Shown in pieces: positions 7,522 to 16,374 of a stretch of DNA of 64,000 nucleotides. The translations under genes and the position numbers were made by a program. Under the pieces are notes generated by a model that saw only the letters and a program-made list of their open reading frames with translations, ran no database searches and was not told the origin of the DNA. Numbering within the stretch: position 1 is the stretch's first letter; every line of letters starts with the position of its first letter. The stretch comes from Streptomyces agglomeratus (GTDB lineage Bacteria; Actinomycetota; Actinomycetes; Streptomycetales; Streptomycetaceae): NCBI RefSeq assembly GCF_001746415.1, contig NZ_MEHJ01000001.1:1178001-1242000 (forward strand), given 5' to 3'.

Positions 7522-7935
7522 GTAGAACGGGCTGCGGTCCGCCCGGTGGTGGGCGTAGAACTCGGGGGCGCGCAGCAGGGTCGCGTACAGGGCCGACCCG
7601 CGGCACAGTGCTTCTTCCTGCGCCTGCGCGCCGTTGAGATAGCCACCGCCGGGGTTCCGGGCCGAGGCGAAGGTGAGCACGGCCACCGGGCCGGGCCCCG
7701 CGGCGGTCAGCCTCCGCGCGGCCTCGAGGCTGCTCTCGCCTGTGACCTCGAAGACCGTCGTACGGTCCGTGTCCGGCGTGACAGCGACCGGGGCGGGACC
7801 AAAGAGCCTGGTCCCGGCGAGGGCGGCGGCCACCTCCGCGCCGATCGGCACGCCACGGCCGTCGGGGGCCGTGTACCGGCCCGCCCGGACGATCTCTTCG
7901 GTCTCTTTCGCGATTCCGCGCAGTCGTGCACTCAC
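7522..7935 (-). pseudogene. TIGR02452 (DUF2263) family gene, N-terminal part
   Basis: The 138 residues from GTG 7935 give the N-terminal half of a TIGR02452 protein: a helical start (ARLRGIAKETEEIVRAG), VFEVTGESSLEAARRL, VLTFASARNPGGGYLNGAQAQEEALC and ALYATL. It ends at SPFY where the IS605-type remnant begins. In the inserted sequence the frame stops within two codons. The NPGGGYLNGA motif is the family's conserved glycine-rich loop, thought to bind nucleotide-type ligands. The gene diverges from egtA. No good ribosome site precedes GTG 7935. Confidence 0.88.
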
Positions 7936-7999
7936 AGGTGAGATCGTCGGTGACCGGCGGCCCCCGGCGCAACGGGGTTTCCGCGCTGCAAGGACACCC

Positions 8000-8028
8000 T
8001 TGTGCGATCCGGTCTCAGTGGCTTAGCT
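8000..8028 (+). promoter_or_regulatory. Possible promoter of egtABCD
   Basis: TTGTGC (8000-8005) and TTAGCT (8023-8028) are separated by 17 bases and lie about 90 bp upstream of egtA, in the only sizeable gap before the operon. Both hexamers are weak matches to the housekeeping consensus, so this is tentative. Confidence 0.3.
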
Positions 8029-8117
8029 GGAGGGCGATGCCCGTCCCGGTCGCCGGGGCGGGCTCAGGCACGATCGCGACCGTCCACCGACCGACAGACG
8101 ACAAGGAGGAACAGGCC

Positions 8118-9395
8118 ATGCCCACAGGCGACTTCGTACAGGAAGGCGCTCCCGTCACCGAGGCCGGTGCGGAAGCATTACTGCGCGGCATCTGTTTCAA
8201 GACCGGTCCGCCGAGCACCGTCGGCGTCGAACTCGAATGGTTCGTCCACGAGCTGCACCTCCCCGAACTGCCCGTCGCACCCGCCCGCCTCGAAGCGGCC
8301 GTGACCGCTCTGCGGGCCCTGCCCCTGCTCTCGTCCCTCACCGTCGAGCCGGGGGGACAGCTCGAACTCAGTTCCCCTCCGGCCCCGTCCCTGACGGAGT
8401 GCATCGACTCCGTCTCCGCCGATCTGGACGCCGTCCGCGCCGTTCTGCGCTCCCGGGACCTCGGCCTCACCGGTATCGGCACCGACCCCTGGCACCCCCC
8501 GAAGCGCGTTCTGCGCGAGCCCCGCTACGACGCCATGGAGGCGTACCTCGACCGGACGGGTCCGGCCGGGCGGGCGATGATGTGCTCGTCGGCGTCCGTC
8601 CAGGTGTGTCTGGACGCCGGCCACGAGGAGCCCGGGCCGCTCGGCTACGGACGGCGCTGGCGGCTCGCCCACCTACTCGGGGCGGTCCTGTCGGCAGCGT
8701 TCGCCAACTCCCCGTTCCATCACCGGCGGCGGACCGGCTGGCGGTCCACCCGCCAGGCCCTGTGGACGGAGATCGAACCCGGCCGTTCCCTGGCCCCGCC
8801 GCTCGACGCGGAGCCGCGCGGCGCGTGGACGGACCGCGTGCTGGACGCTCCCGTGATGTGCGTCAGGGGAGACGCGGGCCGGCCCTGGGACGTACCGGCA
8901 GGGCTGTCGTTCCGTTCCTGGATGCGGACCGGGGCGCCCCGGCCGCCGACCCGCGCGGACCTCGACTACCACCTGACCACCCTCTTTCCACCGGTGCGGC
9001 CGCGCGGCCACCTCGAACTGCGCATGATCGACGCGCAGCCGGGCGAGAACGGCTGGATCGTTCCGCTCGCCGTCACCACCGCGCTCTTCGACGACCCGGC
9101 GGCCTCCGAGATCGCGTACCGGAGCGTCAAGCCGCTCGCCGAGACGGCGGGTTCGCTGCCCGCGCCGCGCAACCCCCTGTGGACCAATGCCGCACGGTAC
9201 GGACTGGCCGACGCCGAGCTGCGGACGGCCGCCGAGACCTGCTTCGAGGTGGCGCTCGAAGCGCTGCCCCGCCTCGGCGCGTCCACCGCCGTGCAGTGCG
9301 CCGTCGCCGCGTTCACCGAGCGGTACGTCGTACACGGGCGATGCCCCGCCGACGATCTGCTCGACCCCGCTCACGGGAAGGACCTTCACACATGA
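8118..9395 (+). CDS. egtA: Glutamate-cysteine ligase EgtA
   Basis: This 425-aa member of the carboxylate-amine ligase/GCS2 fold makes gamma-glutamylcysteine, the sulfur donor used by EgtB in ergothioneine synthesis. The features seen are VGVELEWFVHEL near residue 37 (ATP/metal-binding Glu residues), EPGGQLELSSPP, the conserved MCSSASVQVCLDAG strand, and HLELRMIDAQPG near the C-terminal part. ATG 8118 is preceded by AAGGAGG at good spacing. It is the first gene of a tightly packed operon; its TGA overlaps the ATG of egtB by 4 bases. The order egtA-B-C-D without egtE matches other streptomycetes, where the C-S lyase is encoded elsewhere or replaced. Confidence 0.95.
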   Translation: MPTGDFVQEGAPVTEAGAEALLRGICFKTGPPSTVGVELEWFVHELHLPELPVAPARLEAAVTALRALPLLSSLTVEPGGQLELSSPPAPSLTECIDSVSADLDAVRAVLRSRDLGLTGIGTDPWHPPKRVLREPRYDAMEAYLDRTGPAGRAMMCSSASVQVCLDAGHEEPGPLGYGRRWRLAHLLGAVLSAAFANSPFHHRRRTGWRSTRQALWTEIEPGRSLAPPLDAEPRGAWTDRVLDAPVMCVRGDAGRPWDVPAGLSFRSWMRTGAPRPPTRADLDYHLTTLFPPVRPRGHLELRMIDAQPGENGWIVPLAVTTALFDDPAASEIAYRSVKPLAETAGSLPAPRNPLWTNAARYGLADAELRTAAETCFEVALEALPRLGASTAVQCAVAAFTERYVVHGRCPADDLLDPAHGKDLHT

Positions 9396-10765
9396 GCGCC
9401 CCCACCGGGCCCGCCGGTCCCGCCACCGACCCGGAGTCGCTCCGCGCCCGCGCCGTCGACGCGCTGCTGAGGGCGCGTGAGCGAACCGCCGGGCTCACCG
9501 ACTGCGTGGATGACGGTGAACTCGTCGCTCAGCACTCCCCGTTGATGTCACCACTGGTCTGGGACCTGGCGCACATCGGCAACCAGGAGGAGCTGTGGCT
9601 GCTGCGGGCGGTCGCCGGGCGGGACGCGATGCGCCCCGGGATCGACTCCCTGTACGACGCCTTCGAGCACCCGCGCTCCGAGCGCCCCTCGCTCCCGCTG
9701 CTCGCCCCCGCCGAGGCCCGCGGGTACGCCGCCGACGTACGTGGCCGGGCCCTCGACGTGCTGGACCGCAGCCCGCTGACCGGCACGCCACTGCTGGACG
9801 CGGCGTTCGCCTTCGGCATGGTGGCCCAGCACGAGCAGCAGCACGACGAGACCATGCTCATCACCCATCAGCTGCGGCGCGGGCCCGTCGTGCTCACCGC
9901 GCCCCCGCCGCCGCGTCCCGCGGCCGCGACGACGGTGGACCTGCCGCGCGAAGTCCTCGTCCCCGGCGGCCCGTTCACCATGGGTACCTCCACCGAACCG
10001 TGGGCGCTCGACAACGAGCGGCCCGCGCACCACCGCTTCGTCCCGGCGTTCCACATCGACACCGTGCCGGTGAGCAACGGCGCGTATCTGCGCTTCATGG
10101 AGGACGGCGGCTACACCGACGAACGCTGGTGGGCGCCGGAGGGGTGGGCGCAGATCCGCAAGCACGAGCTGAGTGCCCCGCTGTTCTGGCGCCGCGAGGG
10201 CGGCCAGTGGCTGCGCAGGCACTTCGGGGTCGTGGAGCCCGTACCGGAGGACGAGCCCGTCCTGCATGTGAGCTGGTACGAGGCGGACGCCTACGCACGG
10301 TGGGCCGGCCGGCGGCTGCCCACGGAGGCCGAGTGGGAGAAGGCGGCCCGGCACGACCCGGTGTCGGGCCGTTCGCTCCGCTACCCCTGGGGCGACGGCG
10401 ACCCCACCCAGGAGCTGGCCAATCTCGGACAGCGGCATCTGCGGCCGGCTCCCGTGGGGGCGTACGCCGCCGGTGTGTCGCCCCTGGGCGTACGGCAGCT
10501 GATCGGCGACGTGTGGGAGTGGACGTCGAGCGACTTCCTGCCCTATCCGGGCTTCGCGGCCTTCCCGTACCGGGAGTACTCCGAGGTCTTCTTCGGCAGC
10601 GCGCACAAGGTGCTGCGCGGCGGTTCGTTCGCAGTCGACGCGGTGGCGTGCCGGGGCACGTTCCGCAACTGGGACCTGCCCGTACGCCGCCAGATCTTCG
10701 CGGGTTTCCGGACGGCGCGGGACGCACCGGACACCAGGGGCGTACCCGGCGCGGTGGTGTCCTGA
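9392..10765 (+). CDS. egtB: Ergothioneine sulfoxide synthase EgtB
   Basis: This 457-aa non-heme iron enzyme joins gamma-glutamylcysteine to hercynine with O2, forming the sulfoxide precursor of ergothioneine. The N-terminal DinB-like domain carries the three iron ligands: His61 in LVWDLAHIGNQEE, and His147 and His151 in AQHEQQHDE. From about residue 195 the protein is an FGE-sulfatase (C-type-lectin-like) domain: VPGGPFTMGTS, the HVSWYEADAYARWAG strand, RLPTEAEWEKAAR, GDVWEWTSS and the end LRGGSF. The start ATG lies in the ATGA overlap with egtA, so translation is likely coupled. The length is normal for the family. Confidence 0.96.
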   Translation: MSAPTGPAGPATDPESLRARAVDALLRARERTAGLTDCVDDGELVAQHSPLMSPLVWDLAHIGNQEELWLLRAVAGRDAMRPGIDSLYDAFEHPRSERPSLPLLAPAEARGYAADVRGRALDVLDRSPLTGTPLLDAAFAFGMVAQHEQQHDETMLITHQLRRGPVVLTAPPPPRPAAATTVDLPREVLVPGGPFTMGTSTEPWALDNERPAHHRFVPAFHIDTVPVSNGAYLRFMEDGGYTDERWWAPEGWAQIRKHELSAPLFWRREGGQWLRRHFGVVEPVPEDEPVLHVSWYEADAYARWAGRRLPTEAEWEKAARHDPVSGRSLRYPWGDGDPTQELANLGQRHLRPAPVGAYAAGVSPLGVRQLIGDVWEWTSSDFLPYPGFAAFPYREYSEVFFGSAHKVLRGGSFAVDAVACRGTFRNWDLPVRRQIFAGFRTARDAPDTRGVPGAVVS

Positions 10766-11520
10766 TGTGCCGTCACTTCGCCTGCCTGGGGCCCGCGGTG
10801 CCCTTGGGGGACCTGCTCGTGAAGCCCGCACACGGTCTGTACCGGCAGGCGTGGGCGCCGCGCCGCCAGCGGTACGGGACCGTCAACGCGGACGGTTTCG
10901 GCGTCGGCTGGTACGCCGAGGGCGACCCGGTGCCGGCCCGCTACCGGCGCACGGGGCCGATGTGGGCCGACGCCTCGTTCGCCGACCTGGCCCGGGTCGT
11001 CCGCTCCGGGGCGGTGCTCGCCGCGGTCCGCGACGCCACGGAGGCGGGCGCGGACGGCGAGGCGGCGGCGGCGCCGTTCGCCGCCGGACCGTGGCTGTTC
11101 AGCCACAACGGGGCGCTCAGGGGCTGGCCCCGGTCGGCCGCGGCGCTCGCCGGGGCACTGCCCGCCGCCGAACTGCTCGCGCTGGAGGCGCGGTGCGACT
11201 CGGCGCTGGTCTGGGCGCTCGTACTGCACCGGCTGCGCGACGGCGACGAACTGGGGCAGGCGCTGGCCGACACGGTCCTGGAGCTGGCCGAGGCCGCCCC
11301 GGGTTCGCGGCTGAACCTGCTCCTCACGGACGGCGAGACGGTCGCGGCGACGGCCTGGGGCGACACGCTCTGGTACTACGCCGAACCGGGCCGCCGCACG
11401 GTCGTGGCGTCCGAGCCGTACGACGACGATCCGCACTGGCGCGAGGTCCCGGACCACACCCTCCTCGCCGCCACCCGCACCGATGTCCTGCTGACACCGC
11501 TCAAGGAGCCCACTGCGTGA
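10765..11520 (+). CDS. egtC: Gamma-glutamyl hercynylcysteine sulfoxide amidohydrolase EgtC
   Basis: This 251-aa class II glutamine-amidotransferase-like Ntn hydrolase removes the glutamyl group from the EgtB product. After Met removal the protein begins with Cys, the nucleophile (MCRHFACLGP). Further family motifs are NADGFGVGWYAEG, LAAVRDAT, and LFSHNGALRGWP with the conserved Asn-Gly of the oxyanion hole. The ATG overlaps the last base of the egtB stop (TGATG), and its own TGA overlaps the GTG of egtD. Only the amidotransferase domain is present, as expected for EgtC. Confidence 0.95.
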   Translation: MCRHFACLGPAVPLGDLLVKPAHGLYRQAWAPRRQRYGTVNADGFGVGWYAEGDPVPARYRRTGPMWADASFADLARVVRSGAVLAAVRDATEAGADGEAAAAPFAAGPWLFSHNGALRGWPRSAAALAGALPAAELLALEARCDSALVWALVLHRLRDGDELGQALADTVLELAEAAPGSRLNLLLTDGETVAATAWGDTLWYYAEPGRRTVVASEPYDDDPHWREVPDHTLLAATRTDVLLTPLKEPTA

Positions 11521-12482
11521 GCCCGTTCCTGCTGACCCGCACCCTGCCCGAGGACGCGACCGGCGCTGATCTGCGTGCCGACGTACTGCACGGGCTGACC
11601 CGCACGCCCAAGGTGCTGCCGCCGAAGTGGTTCTACGACGCCCGGGGCAGCGACCTGTTCGAGGAGATCACCCGGCTGCCGGAGTACTACCCCACGCGCG
11701 CGGAACGGGAGATCCTGATCGCCCGCGCGCCCGAGATCGCGGCCGCCACCCGGGCACGCACGCTGGTGGAGCTCGGCTCGGGCTCTTCGGAGAAGACCCG
11801 CCACCTGCTGGACGCGCTGGTCCCGGAGCTGGGCAGTTACGTGCCCGTCGACGTCAGCGAGAGCGCGCTGACGGCCGCCGCCTCGGCGCTCCTCGACGAG
11901 CGGCCGGAACTGTCCGTACACGCGCTGATCGCGGACTTCACGCGCGGTCTGGCGCTGCCCGGGACGCCGGGTCCGCGGCTGGTCGCCTTCCTGGGCGGCA
12001 CGATCGGCAATCTGCTGCCGGACGAGCGGACGGTCTTCCTGAAGTCCGTACGGTCGCTGCTGGCACCGGGGGACGCGCTGCTGCTCGGCACGGACCTGGT
12101 GAAGGACGAGCGGACGCTGGTCGCGGCGTACGACGACGCGCAGGGTGTCACGGCGGCGTTCAACAAGAACGTCCTGGCGGTCATCGACCGGGAGCTGGGC
12201 GCGGACTTCGACCCCGACGACTTCGACCACGTCGCGGTGTGGGACCGCGGGCACGAGTGGATCGAGATGCGGCTGCGGGCGCGGACCGATGTGACGGTGA
12301 AGATCCGGGAGCTCGACCTCGCGGTGTCCTTCGAGGCGGGTGAGGAGATACGTACCGAGATCTCGGCGAAGTTCCGGCGGGACGGGGTACGCCGGGAACT
12401 CGCCGGGGCGGGCCTCGATCTGCGCGAGTGGTGGACCGACGAGGCGGAACGCTTCGCGCTGTCGCTGGCAGTGGCGGTGTAG
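11517..12482 (+). CDS. egtD: Histidine N-alpha-methyltransferase EgtD
   Basis: This 321-aa SAM-dependent enzyme trimethylates L-histidine to hercynine, the first committed step of ergothioneine synthesis. Conserved pieces are PPKWFYDARGSDLFEEITRL near residue 37, the SAM loop LVELGSGSSEKT (about 80-92), YVPVDVSESAL, FLGGTIGNL, AFNKNVLAVIDRELGA, and HEWIEMRL with a substrate-contact Glu region. GTG 11517 overlaps the egtC stop (GTGA), and AAGGAG precedes it. A strong hairpin 30 bp downstream ends the operon. Confidence 0.96.
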   Translation: MSPFLLTRTLPEDATGADLRADVLHGLTRTPKVLPPKWFYDARGSDLFEEITRLPEYYPTRAEREILIARAPEIAAATRARTLVELGSGSSEKTRHLLDALVPELGSYVPVDVSESALTAAASALLDERPELSVHALIADFTRGLALPGTPGPRLVAFLGGTIGNLLPDERTVFLKSVRSLLAPGDALLLGTDLVKDERTLVAAYDDAQGVTAAFNKNVLAVIDRELGADFDPDDFDHVAVWDRGHEWIEMRLRARTDVTVKIRELDLAVSFEAGEEIRTEISAKFRRDGVRRELAGAGLDLREWWTDEAERFALSLAVAV

Positions 12483-12511
12483 GGGCCAGCGGTCCCCACC
12501 ACGCTCCTCGA

Positions 12512-12562
12512 ACGCCGGAGGGGCCGGACACCGCCCTCGGGCAGGTCCGGCCCCTCCGGCGT
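12512..12562 (+). terminator. Long hairpin terminator after egtABCD
   Basis: ACGCCGGAGGGGCCGGAC (12512-12529) pairs perfectly with GTCCGGCCCCTCCGGCGT (12545-12562), an 18-bp stem with a 15-base loop. It is U-tract-free, which is typical for the genus. Confidence 0.85.
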
Positions 12563-12696
12563 GTGCGGGCGAAGCCCCGCGGGGCCCACGCACGACGCCG
12601 GAAGCCGGACATGCGCCCCGGCGCCCGCTGGGGCACGGTGGTAGAAGCGCGCGCCGGGACGCCCCCGCGCCGCGAGGAGCAGAGAGGGAGCGCCGC

Positions 12697-12912
12697 ATGT
12701 CCGACCACACGTACCGCGTCACCGAGATCGTCGGCACCTCGACAGAGGGCCTCGACCAGGCGATCCGCAATGGCATCGACCGCGCCTCGCAGACCCTGCG
12801 CGGCCTCGACTGGTTCGAGATGACACAGGTGCGCGGCCACATCGTCGACGGCCGGATCGAGCACTACCAGGTGGGTCTCAAGGTCGGCTTCCGCCTCGAG
12901 GACACCGCGTGA
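12697..12912 (+). CDS. Dodecin
   Basis: This 71-aa protein of the dodecin family forms a dodecamer that stores flavin (FMN in actinobacteria) or related ligands in the cytoplasm. Typical sequence: YRVTEIVGTSTEGLDQAIRN, a helix, RGLDWFEMTQVRGHI with the conserved Trp and Gln that stack on the flavin, and a last strand HYQVGLKVGFRLED. ATG 12697 is preceded by GAGGGAG. It stands alone between the egt terminator and a convergent HAD gene, and is followed closely downstream by the LLM flavin oxidoreductase, a possible flavin link. Confidence 0.93.
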   Translation: MSDHTYRVTEIVGTSTEGLDQAIRNGIDRASQTLRGLDWFEMTQVRGHIVDGRIEHYQVGLKVGFRLEDTA

Positions 12913-12931
12913 GGCGGTAGGCCGGCACGCC

Positions 12932-13435
12932 TCAGGTACGGCCCTCGCGCTCCTGCGCGTCCCTGAGCGCCGCCGACGCGGCGGCCCAGCGGGCGCGCAC
13001 GACCGTGAAGCCCGCCTGTTCGGCCGCGGCGCACACCAGCTCGTCGTCGTCCACGAGCATGCGGACCTCACGGCCGCGCGCCGCCAGCCGTTTCAGGATC
13101 TCCAGCTTGGTATGCCGGGCGGGCCGCCGGTCGTGGTCGCGGCGCATCCAGATCCGCCCCTCGGGAAGACCCTGCGCGGCGAGCCAGTCCACGGTGTCGC
13201 GCCGGCACCGCTCGGGGCGGCCGGTGAGGTAGACGATCTCGCACTCCTCCTCGCTCTCCCGGACCATCCGCAGTCCCTCGGGCATCGGCGGGTCGTGGGG
13301 CGCCGCGGCGAAGAACCCGTCCCAGTCCCGCGGGGTGCGCTCCAGGAAGCGCTGTCGGTGCGCCGTGTCCGCGAGGGTTCCGTCGAGGTCGAAAACGGCC
13401 AGTGGCCTGCTGCTGTGCGTCGTACCGGAGGTCAT
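12932..13435 (-). CDS. HAD-superfamily phosphatase-like protein
   Basis: This 167-aa protein shows the HAD motif I (FDLDGTLADT, residues 15-24), motif II (IVYLTGRP with Thr) and a late acidic motif (RMLVDDDELVCAAAEQAG). It resembles the phosphatase domain of polynucleotide kinase/LNS2-type HAD proteins: short cap, RRDHDRRPARHTKLEIL with a conserved Lys. The likely reaction is hydrolysis of a phosphomonoester, possibly a 3'-phosphate on nucleic acid, but the substrate is not established. It converges with dodecin and diverges from the LLM oxidoreductase. Confidence 0.85.
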   Translation of the reverse strand: MTSGTTHSSRPLAVFDLDGTLADTAHRQRFLERTPRDWDGFFAAAPHDPPMPEGLRMVRESEEECEIVYLTGRPERCRRDTVDWLAAQGLPEGRIWMRRDHDRRPARHTKLEILKRLAARGREVRMLVDDDELVCAAAEQAGFTVVRARWAAASAALRDAQEREGRT

Positions 13436-13514
13436 TCCGGCACCTTAGGACGTGTCCGGCCCACGCGCGGGCGCGGGCGGGGAATCCTCGCGCGGGTGAG
13501 GCGTTGAAGGGGGT

Positions 13515-14549
13515 GTGAGCTCAGTGATCGCGCAGACCCGGTTCTCCGTACTCGACCGTTCCCGTACGCGCGAGGCGCACGACGCCCCGCAGGCGCTGCG
13601 GGACACCGTGGACCTCGCACGGCGGGCCGAGGCGCTCGGATATCACCGCTTCTGGGTGTCGGAGCACCACAGCGTGCCCGGTGTCGCCGGTTCCGCGCCG
13701 ACCGTGCTCGCCGCCGCCGTGGCCGCCGCCACGTCGAGGATCCGGGTGGGCACCGGCGGTGTGATGCTGCCGAACCATCAGCCCCTGGTCGTGGCCGAGC
13801 AGTTCGGCGTACTGGAGTCGCTGTTCCCCGGACGCGTCGACATGGGGCTCGGCCGCTCCGTCGGCTTCACCGACGGGATTCGCCGCGCGCTGGGCCACGA
13901 CAAGAAGGACGCCGGGGACTTCGCCACGCGCCTCGGTGAGCTGCTGGGTTACTTCACCGGCGACCAGAGCGCGCATCCGCAGGTCCACGCCCACCCCGCC
14001 GAGGGGCTGCGCGTCCCCGCGTTCGTACTGGCCACGGGCGCCGGGGCGCAGGTCGCCGCGGCGGCCGGGCTGCCGCTGGTGATCGCGGCGGCGCGCGGCG
14101 AGGAGGAGATGCTGCGGGCGGTCGACGGCTACCGGGAGGAGTTCCGGCCGTCCGTATGGGGCGAGCGGCCGTACGTCGTACTGTCGGGCACGGTGGCCGT
14201 CGCGGGTACGACGGAGGAGGCCCGGCGGCTCCTGGTGCCGGAGGCGTGGGCGTCGGCGTACTCCCGCACGCACGGATCGTTCCCGCCGCTCGCCCCCGTC
14301 GACGAGATCCTGGCCCGACCGATGAGCGACCGTGAGCGGGGCCTCTTCGACGAGTCCCGGCGGGGGCACATCCACGGCACGGAGGACGAGGTCGCCGACG
14401 CCCTGGAGAAGGTGCTCGGCCGCAGCGGCGCCGACGAGTACCTGGTAGCGACGAGTACGTACGATCGGGGGGCACTGCTGGAGTCCTACCGGCGGCTGGC
14501 CCGCCTGGTGGGCCTCGGGGGCACGGACGCCGGAGCGGACGCCGTCTAG
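13515..14549 (+). CDS. LLM-class flavin-dependent oxidoreductase
   Basis: This 344-aa member of the bacterial luciferase-like monooxygenase superfamily has the TIM-barrel strands ARRAEALGYHRFWVSEHHS, IRVGTGGVMLPNHQPLVVAEQFG, and LGRSVGFTDG. The MLPNHQPL and EQFGVLE motifs mark the luciferase-like alkanal-type subfamily (MsnO8-like). Two GTG starts are possible, 13515 and 13524; GAAGGGGG (13506-13513) is nearly adjacent to the first and 10 bases from the second. The TAG stop lies inside the 6-bp target duplication of the IS1634-like element, so the protein is complete. Before that insertion the UvrA-like gene followed only about 45 bp downstream. Confidence 0.9.
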   Translation: MSSVIAQTRFSVLDRSRTREAHDAPQALRDTVDLARRAEALGYHRFWVSEHHSVPGVAGSAPTVLAAAVAAATSRIRVGTGGVMLPNHQPLVVAEQFGVLESLFPGRVDMGLGRSVGFTDGIRRALGHDKKDAGDFATRLGELLGYFTGDQSAHPQVHAHPAEGLRVPAFVLATGAGAQVAAAAGLPLVIAAARGEEEMLRAVDGYREEFRPSVWGERPYVVLSGTVAVAGTTEEARRLLVPEAWASAYSRTHGSFPPLAPVDEILARPMSDRERGLFDESRRGHIHGTEDEVADALEKVLGRSGADEYLVATSTYDRGALLESYRRLARLVGLGGTDAGADAV

Positions 14550-14550
14550 T

Positions 14551-16324
14551 CCCGTACTTCGCGGGTCGTTGATTCGTATGGTGTGACCGGTCCGGGAGTG
14601 TCCCGGGCCGGTCGCATGGCGTTGGTCCGGATGTGTCGATGACTTCCCGGTCCCCGCGGCCACGATCTGAGCGTCAGCGCCTTGAAGTGGTGGTGACGTC
14701 CGTGGTGGAAAAGCGTCTGGGCGCTCGCCTGTCGCTGCCGAGTTTCTGCGCCGGCTGGACGTGGCCGGGATCGTCGACGAGGTGTGTCCAGGCGGCGCGA
14801 GCGCGCATCTGACGCACGGGCAGGTCATCGAGGCGCTGGTGGCCAACCGGCTGACCTCGCCCGCACCGCTGGTGCGCGTCGGGGACTGGGCCCGCACCTG
14901 GGCGGTGGAGGAGGTCTTCGGCATCACACCAGACCTCCTCAACGACGATCGCCTGGCCCGTGCGCTGGACGCGATCGCCCCGAAGCTGGAAGTCGTCGCC
15001 GGCACCGTCGGCGCGCGGGCGATCACCGAGTTCGGGATCGACGTCTCGCGGCTGCACTGGGACATGACCAGCATGTCCGTCCACGGCGCCTTCCCCGCCC
15101 AGGACCAGGACGAGCAGTACCCGCTGATCGCCTGCAACGGGCATCCCAAGGACCGGCGGCTGGACCTGAAGCAGATCCAGACCGGGCTCGCGGTGACGGC
15201 CGACGGCGGGATCCCCGTGCACTCCCGGGTCTTCGACGGCGCCGCCGCCGAGGTCCGTCAGGTCGTCGGCGCGATGAACGACCTCAAAGCGATGGCCGGC
15301 ACCCGCGAGTTCTTGATGGTCGCCGACTCCAAGCTGGTGTCCTACTCCAACATCACCGCCCTGCTTGAGGCCGGGGTGGAGTTCGTCGCGCCCGTCCCAG
15401 CCGCGCAGATCAAGGACGAGGTCTACGCGGTCCTGGATCCTCAGCGGGGCGAGCCCGTCGACCGGGTGCCTGACGGGACGAGAGGAAACCCGAGGCGGAA
15501 CGGGAGACCTACCGGGTCCTGGAGGACACCCACACGCTGACCGGCCGCCGCAAAAGCGATCCGCCGCTGACCGTGCGCCGGATCCTGGTCCACTCCACCG
15601 CCGTCGCGGCCGGCCAGCAGGCTGCCCGGGCCAAACGACTGGCCAAAGCCGCCGAAGACCTCGACAGGCTCACCGCCGCGGCGGGCGGACGGCACTACAA
15701 GACCAGAGAGAAGATCGTTGCCCGGATCGGCGTCATCGCGACCAAGCGCCGCGTCACCTCCTGCCTGCGCTGGCACATCACCACCGACGAGCACGGCACC
15801 CCCAGCCTCACCTGGCACTTCGACCAGGACGTACTGGGAGCCGAAACAGCCGTCGACGGCTGGTGGGCGCTGATCACCAGCGTCCCGGCCGAGAAAGCCG
15901 GCCCGGCCCACGTCCTGATCCATTACAAGGGCCAGGGCACCGTCGAACGGCGTTACCACGACTTCAAGGGCCCCCTCGCGGTGGCACCGGTCTTCGTGCA
16001 GCACAACCGGCGCGTCGCCGCGCTGATCCAGGTCATCTGCCTGGCCCTGCTCGTCTTCTGCCTGATTGAGCGGCAGGTTAGACGCGCGCTCGGCCCCGAC
16101 GAGACCATGCCCGGCCTCTACCCGGACAACCGCCGCGTCCGCCCCACCGGCCGGATGATCCTCTACCAGCTCGGCGAACTCACCCTGCGGATCGGCAACG
16201 TCACCGACCCGCCAACCGTCCAGATCAACCGCGGCGTCCAACTCCACCTCCTCGACCTACTCGACACCGACATCACGCAAACCCGCTGGCCACAGACCTG
16301 AAACGGTCACCCGCGAAGTACGGG
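14551..16324 (+). mobile_element. IS1634-like insertion sequence
   Basis: The inverted repeats CCCGTACTTCGCGGGT (14551-14566) and ACCCGCGAAGTACGGG (16309-16324) are perfect over 16 bp. They are flanked by the direct repeat TCTAGT at 14545-14550 and 16325-16330. The 1774-bp element lies between the LLM oxidoreductase stop and the UvrA-like gene. Its ends are intact but the transposase gene is shifted twice, so it is probably immobile unless helped in trans. Confidence 0.92.
14687..16301 (+). pseudogene. IS1634-family transposase, two frameshifts
   Basis: Family sequence runs through three frames. First, VVEKRLGA (about 14702-14725). Then PVAAEFLRRLDVAGIVDEVC through LHWDMTSMSVHGAF (first catalytic Asp) and MVADSKLVSYSN (second Asp) to about 15472. 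Then RDERKPEAERETYRVLED through VERRYHDFKGPLAVAPVFVQ, the IS1634 signature with the Glu, to 16301. Each switch is explained by one missing base, near 14727 and near 15473. No slippery heptamer is seen at either point, so programmed frameshifting is unlikely. Original length would be about 535 aa. Confidence 0.85.
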
Positions 16325-16374
16325 TCTAGTATCGAACCGTTTGTCGCAACAGTCCCGCGTACGGAGTCCCGCCG

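Noticed and set aside
8237..10765. A long plus-strand frame across egtA and egtB
   Set aside because: The first part is a shadow of egtA; the real gene starts at 9392 in the ATGA overlap.
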